This document shows, in pieces, positions 6,534-8,841 of a stretch of DNA of 8,841 nt; the stretch's first letter is position 1; the number at the start of each line of letters is the position of its first letter. Origin of the DNA: Candidatus Methanoperedentaceae archaeon (GTDB taxonomy: Archaea; Halobacteriota; Methanosarcinia; Methanosarcinales; Methanoperedenaceae); NCBI GenBank assembly GCA_014859785.1, contig JACUTP010000066.1, forward strand, positions 1-8,841. Reading direction: 5' to 3'. The notes under the pieces are model-generated. The model was not told the origin of the DNA. It searched no databases and was given only the letters and a program-made list of their open reading frames with translations. The translations under genes were made by a program, and so were the position numbers.

Positions 6534-6625
6534 GTAGAAAGACCAGGTATCTTAAACGCCTTTAGTACCCTCAGTCTCCTTCGACCCATCGTTGTTATAG
6601 ATGCCGGGTCTTTCTCTTACTTTTT
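6534..6625 (+). ncRNA. Candidate small structured RNA
   Basis: Bases 6536-6544 pair perfectly with 6607-6615 (9 bp). After one A/G mismatch, 6546-6552 pair with 6599-6605 (7 bp including one T/G wobble). The stem of 16 pairs closes a 46-nt loop with weak further pairing near its base. The loop is C/T-rich and contains TCTCCTT (6575-6581), the complement of a strong Shine-Dalgarno (AAGGAGA). A T5 run at 6621-6625 lies 5 nt past the stem and could end transcription. Promoter, hairpin and T-run are in the right order and spacing for an RNA of about 90 nt. I do not recognise the family: it lacks C/D or H/ACA box features, and it is not tRNA, 5S or SRP RNA. The hairpin could instead be a bidirectional terminator between convergent genes. 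A weaker TATA-like ATTTAATA on the other strand (about 6648-6656) leaves orientation open. Confidence 0.42.
6621..6625 (+). terminator. T-run after the hairpin
   Basis: TTTTT, preceded by the T-rich TCTCTTAC, lies just past the stem. Archaeal RNA polymerase ends transcription at such T-runs. It would end the small RNA and any read-through from gatD. Confidence 0.4.
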
Positions 6626-6678
6626 AACCAAGTTCATGTGCTATATGCTATTAAATCCAGAGTCTTTTAACCTGAATC

Positions 6679-7137
6679 TTATTTTTTTGACTTTTCAAGA
6701 ACAGATATATCCAGGATTTTAGTATCAGGATAGTTCCCGGTTTTATCCTTTTCAGCTGATTTTACCATGTCCCAGATGGTTAACAGCGCCACACTTACGC
6801 CGTGGAGGGCTTCCATTTCAACCCCTGTTTTCCCTATTGATTTAACCTCAACAGTGGCTTTTATAATATTAACGCCCGTATCAAAACCCACATCGATTCC
6901 TGTTATTGGAATCTGGTGGCACATGGGTATCGCAGCGGGTGTGTTCTTGATTGCAAGAATTGCAGCAATGCGGGCGGTTTCAAGTACGGCTCCCTTCTCG
7001 ATTTTCCTGTTTATGATAGCTTCAATTGTTTCGGGTTTTAGTTTAATAATGCCTTCTGCCACAGCGCGCCGTGTCATATTCTGCTTGTCACTTATGTCCA
7101 CCATCTTTGCCCTGTCATCCTGGATGTGTGAAAACAT
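6679..7137 (-). CDS. moaC: Cyclic pyranopterin monophosphate synthase
   Basis: 152 aa, close to the usual length. MoaC rearranges 3',8-cyclo-7,8-dihydro-GTP, made by MoaA, to cyclic pyranopterin monophosphate, the second step in molybdopterin or tungstopterin synthesis. Seen: KMVDISDK near 11-18 with TRRAVAEG after it, K48 in the EKGAV stretch, PMCHQIP at 71-77 with H74, and the signature GKTGVEMEALHGVSVALLT at 102-120 followed by IWDMVK. K48, H74, D123 and K126 correspond to E. coli K51, H77, D128 and K131. It is the last gene of the nnr operon, 1 nt after the stop of the 56-aa gene. AGGAT (minus strand, 7146-7150) lies 9 nt before its ATG inside that gene. Molybdenum or tungsten use in formylmethanofuran dehydrogenase or a nitrate reductase would explain its presence. 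Confidence 0.95.
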   Translation of the reverse strand: MFSHIQDDRAKMVDISDKQNMTRRAVAEGIIKLKPETIEAIINRKIEKGAVLETARIAAILAIKNTPAAIPMCHQIPITGIDVGFDTGVNIIKATVEVKSIGKTGVEMEALHGVSVALLTIWDMVKSAEKDKTGNYPDTKILDISVLEKSKK

Positions 7138-7138
7138 T

Positions 7139-7309
7139 TCAATCTATCCTGACTTTCTTTCTCCTGTCAAAATCCGAAACCAGTTCATCAAGTTTTCCTG
7201 AAAGTTCACTGGCTTCATGCAGTTTCAGGTGAATGATAGTTTCGTCTTCATCATGCCTGATTACTATTCGTATCCTGTTGCGCTCAATACCTGCTAAGAT
7301 TTCCCTCAT
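7139..7309 (-). CDS. Small charged protein of unknown function, between nnr and moaC
   Basis: 56 aa, beginning MREILAGIERNRIRIVIRHD and ending RRKKVRID. I do not recognise a family. The composition is highly charged, with alternating hydrophobic residues at about 12-18 and 24-30 (likely two beta strands) and a likely helix at about 31-48; there is no signal peptide, membrane segment or cysteine. Support for a real gene: its ATG overlaps the nnr stop as ATGA; the Shine-Dalgarno GGTGAT lies exactly 6 nt upstream inside nnr; and its stop is one base from the moaC ATG. It fills a gap in the operon that would otherwise be 168 nt. Translational coupling to nnr and moaC is likely. A role in cofactor metabolism is only suggested by position. 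Confidence 0.72.
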   Translation of the reverse strand: MREILAGIERNRIRIVIRHDEDETIIHLKLHEASELSGKLDELVSDFDRRKKVRID

Positions 7310-8757
7310 TTTCTCATCACCCCTGCAATGTTATCGATAATATCGGTGGCAAGAAGCCCGTAGCCGGATTTATCATATGCTATGTCACCTGCTGCCCCGT
7401 TTATGAATGCTGCCGCACATGCTGCCGAAAATGCATCGCCTTTCGCGAAAAGTGCCCCGGTTAGTCCTGCAAGCACATCGCCTGTGCCGCCAACCGTCAT
7501 GCCTGCATTTCCTGTCCTGTTTGAACGAACCTCAACCCCGTCTGATATTATGTCAACAGCACCTTTCAGGAGAACTGTTACATTATTGTTACCTGCAAAA
7601 TCCCTGACAAAATCCCTTTTTCCTGTATCATCTACCGGTATCTCAACACCAGATAAACGTTTCATCTCCCCTGTATGCGGTGTTATGATAATATCCGCAT
7701 CATATGCCGGAAGCAGTCCCCTGATAAGGGCATCGGCATCGATAACCAGTTTTTTGCAAAGCGGCACTATTTCCCGGACTGCCTGCATGGTATCGCCAGC
7801 AGTACCGAGACCCATACCCATAACAACAACGTCGTGTTTTTCGATTAGTTTTGAAATTTCAGGAATGCTGTTTACTGACAATTTGCTGCCAGGAAGCGGG
7901 CGGACAATGAGATTCGGGGAAAATGATGCGATAATGCCTGAAACACTTTCTGGCGCGGCAACTGTCACTATGTCAGCCCCTGCCCGCAGGGCAGAAAGCG
8001 CGGAAAGTGCAGGCGCACCTGTATAGGCGCCGCCGCCGATAATGAGAATACGCCCGGAATCCCCTTTATGTACTCCTGTCTGCCGTTCCATAAATGGTTT
8101 TATGTCACCTTTCCCGACAAAAAACCATGCATCAGGAGGAATTCCGATGTCAATAAGTTCAATCTCGCCTGTGTATTCCCGTGCTGCGTTGGAGAGAAGC
8201 CCGACCTTCATCTTATGGAACGTGGCTGTCAGGTCAGCGCGGACAGAGCTATCAAAATCCCCGCCGTCAGGGTCAAAACCAGAAGGAACATCCACGGATA
8301 TGATATATGCACTTGATGCATTTATCAGGTCAATTGCTGTTGATTCGGGTTCCTTTATTTTTCCCTTTATTCCTGTCCCGAAGATGCCGTCCACTATAAT
8401 ACCTGTGTTTTTTAACAGGGAGGGAAGTTGTGTTGAGTCCGTGACCTGATACAGGGGTATGGATGTTTTTTCAAGGGCATTCCAGTTGTGCCTTGCTTCC
8501 TGTGTTTTTATCTCCTCTTTTCTTCCGATAAGCAAAACAGTGACATCCATGCCTGAAAGATGCCTTGCAGTGACAAAAGCATCTCCCCCGTTGTTTCCCT
8601 TTCCTGCAATGATTGTGATTTTTACCCCATGTTTTTTTTCCTTTACAAGCCGTGCAACACCTGCCCCTGCATTTTCCATTAGCTGCAGGCTCTTTATCCC
8701 GAGATATTCACAGTTTTCATCGATTGCAGCCATGCGAGATGAGGTAATTGCATCCAT
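7306..8757 (-). CDS. nnr: Bifunctional NAD(P)H-hydrate repair enzyme
   Basis: 483 aa, typical for the fused enzyme. The N-terminal half is the NAD(P)HX epimerase (NnrE/YjeF_N): ITSSRMAAIDENCEYLGI at 4-21, GKGNNGGDA at 52-60, DGIFGTG at 123-129, VDVPSG at 155-160. The C-terminal half is the ADP-dependent NAD(P)HX dehydratase (NnrD), a ribokinase-like fold: HKGDSGRILIIGGGAYTGAP at 230-249, ITPHTGEM at 358-365, and GNAGMTVGGTGDVLAG at 416-431 with the catalytic Asp in GTGD (D427). Together they restore NADH and NADPH that have become hydrated. First gene of the operon with the 56-aa gene and moaC; its TGA overlaps the next ATG. No Shine-Dalgarno precedes the ATG at 8757, but a TATA box lies about 29 nt upstream, fitting a leaderless or nearly leaderless mRNA. 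The Met at residue 9 is a less likely start. Confidence 0.95.
   Translation of the reverse strand: MDAITSSRMAAIDENCEYLGIKSLQLMENAGAGVARLVKEKKHGVKITIIAGKGNNGGDAFVTARHLSGMDVTVLLIGRKEEIKTQEARHNWNALEKTSIPLYQVTDSTQLPSLLKNTGIIVDGIFGTGIKGKIKEPESTAIDLINASSAYIISVDVPSGFDPDGGDFDSSVRADLTATFHKMKVGLLSNAAREYTGEIELIDIGIPPDAWFFVGKGDIKPFMERQTGVHKGDSGRILIIGGGAYTGAPALSALSALRAGADIVTVAAPESVSGIIASFSPNLIVRPLPGSKLSVNSIPEISKLIEKHDVVVMGMGLGTAGDTMQAVREIVPLCKKLVIDADALIRGLLPAYDADIIITPHTGEMKRLSGVEIPVDDTGKRDFVRDFAGNNNVTVLLKGAVDIISDGVEVRSNRTGNAGMTVGGTGDVLAGLTGALFAKGDAFSAACAAAFINGAAGDIAYDKSGYGLLATDIIDNIAGVMRK
7316..7321 (-). promoter_or_regulatory. Ribosome-binding site of the 56-aa gene
   Basis: Minus-strand GGTGAT, inside a GGGGTGAT run at the 3' end of nnr, matches the archaeal anti-Shine-Dalgarno complement perfectly and sits 6 nt before the ATG at 7309. 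It is the best ribosome-binding site in the window. Confidence 0.7.
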
Positions 8758-8780
8758 AACAGGAATATCGGCATGTAAAC

Positions 8781-8790
8781 ACTTATAATT
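8781..8790. promoter_or_regulatory. TATA box upstream of nnr, possibly used both ways
   Basis: ACTTATAATT on the plus strand, AATTATAAGT on the minus. On the minus strand its centre is about 29 nt before the nnr start codon. On the plus strand it would start transcription near 8812, at the possible divergent reading frames at the window edge. Confidence 0.45.
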
Positions 8791-8807
8791 TGTTCAAGGA
8801 ATGTTGG

Positions 8808-8841
8808 ATGACAGCTATGGCGTCAATAAACCGTTGGATTG
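8808..8841 (+). CDS. Possible start of a divergent gene, cut by the window end
   Basis: An ATG at 8808 opens a frame that stays open to the last base (MTAMASINRWI), with AAGGA 7 nt upstream at 8796-8800. A second frame from the ATG at 8801 (MLDDSYGVNKPLD) is also open. Only about 11-13 codons are visible, so neither can be identified and both may be chance. Confidence 0.2.
   Translation, partial: MTAMASINRWI

Noticed and set aside
6515..6589. 24-codon minus-strand frame inside the hairpin region (MGRRRLRVLKAFKIPG...)
   Set aside because: It has no ribosome-binding site and is explained by the inverted repeat and low stop density; nothing else supports it as a gene.
6536..6615. The hairpin as a small mobile element (MITE) with terminal inverted repeats
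   Set aside because: No target-site duplication flanks the arms, there is no second copy in the window, and the pairing continues into the interior with wobble, as in an RNA stem.
7382..8026. Long plus-strand open frame (about 214 codons) opposite nnr
   Set aside because: Its Ser/Pro/Ala-rich translation is a typical shadow of a coding strand, while the nnr frame carries clear family motifs.

Overview
The window reads as a euryarchaeal chromosome segment, most likely from a member of the Methanosarcinales or a relative such as the Methanoperedens (ANME-2d) group. Reasons: gatD is the archaea-specific tRNA-dependent amidotransferase subunit; there is a flagellin-like protein with an archaellin-type N-terminus; a PAPS-reductase-like protein is fused to a PUA-like region and ferredoxin clusters, an architecture I associate with methanogens; and the upstream regions carry archaeal TATA boxes, several about 25-29 nt from the start codon as expected for leaderless mRNAs. 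The lineage call is inference; no rRNA or tRNA gene is present to settle it.

Layout. 5-1144 (-): threonine-synthase-family PLP enzyme. 1145-1254: divergent promoter region. 1255-3240 (+): large PAPS-reductase-like iron-sulfur protein. 3278-3601 (+): short flagellin-like protein with a cluster of N-glycosylation sequons. 3664-5103 (-): aspartate ammonia-lyase, convergent with the flagellin-like gene. 5104-5210: divergent promoter region. 5211-6458 (+): gatD. 6459-6678: intergenic region between convergent gatD and moaC, holding a near-consensus Fur-box-like palindrome, a TATA box, a long hairpin that starts about where transcription should start, and a T-run; together these look like a small-RNA gene. 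6679-8757 (-): a tight operon, nnr - 56-aa unknown protein - moaC, with a 4-bp overlap and a 1-bp gap. 8758-8841: a TATA box and perhaps the first codons of a divergent gene cut off by the window edge.

Functions. Most genes are housekeeping metabolism: threonine (or possibly cysteate) synthesis, aspartate/fumarate interconversion, glutaminyl-tRNA formation, repair of damaged NAD(P)H, and molybdopterin/tungstopterin synthesis. The thrC-like gene and the sulfur-reductase-like gene are divergent neighbours, which raises but does not prove a link in sulfonate or sulfur amino acid metabolism.

Most worth a second look are the intergenic RNA candidate with its Fur-like palindrome, the multi-cluster PAPS-reductase fusion, the short sequon-rich flagellin-like protein, and the 56-aa protein inside the nnr-moaC operon. 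I saw no CRISPR array, insertion sequence, prophage gene, tRNA or rRNA. No stretch above 300 bases lacks a gene.
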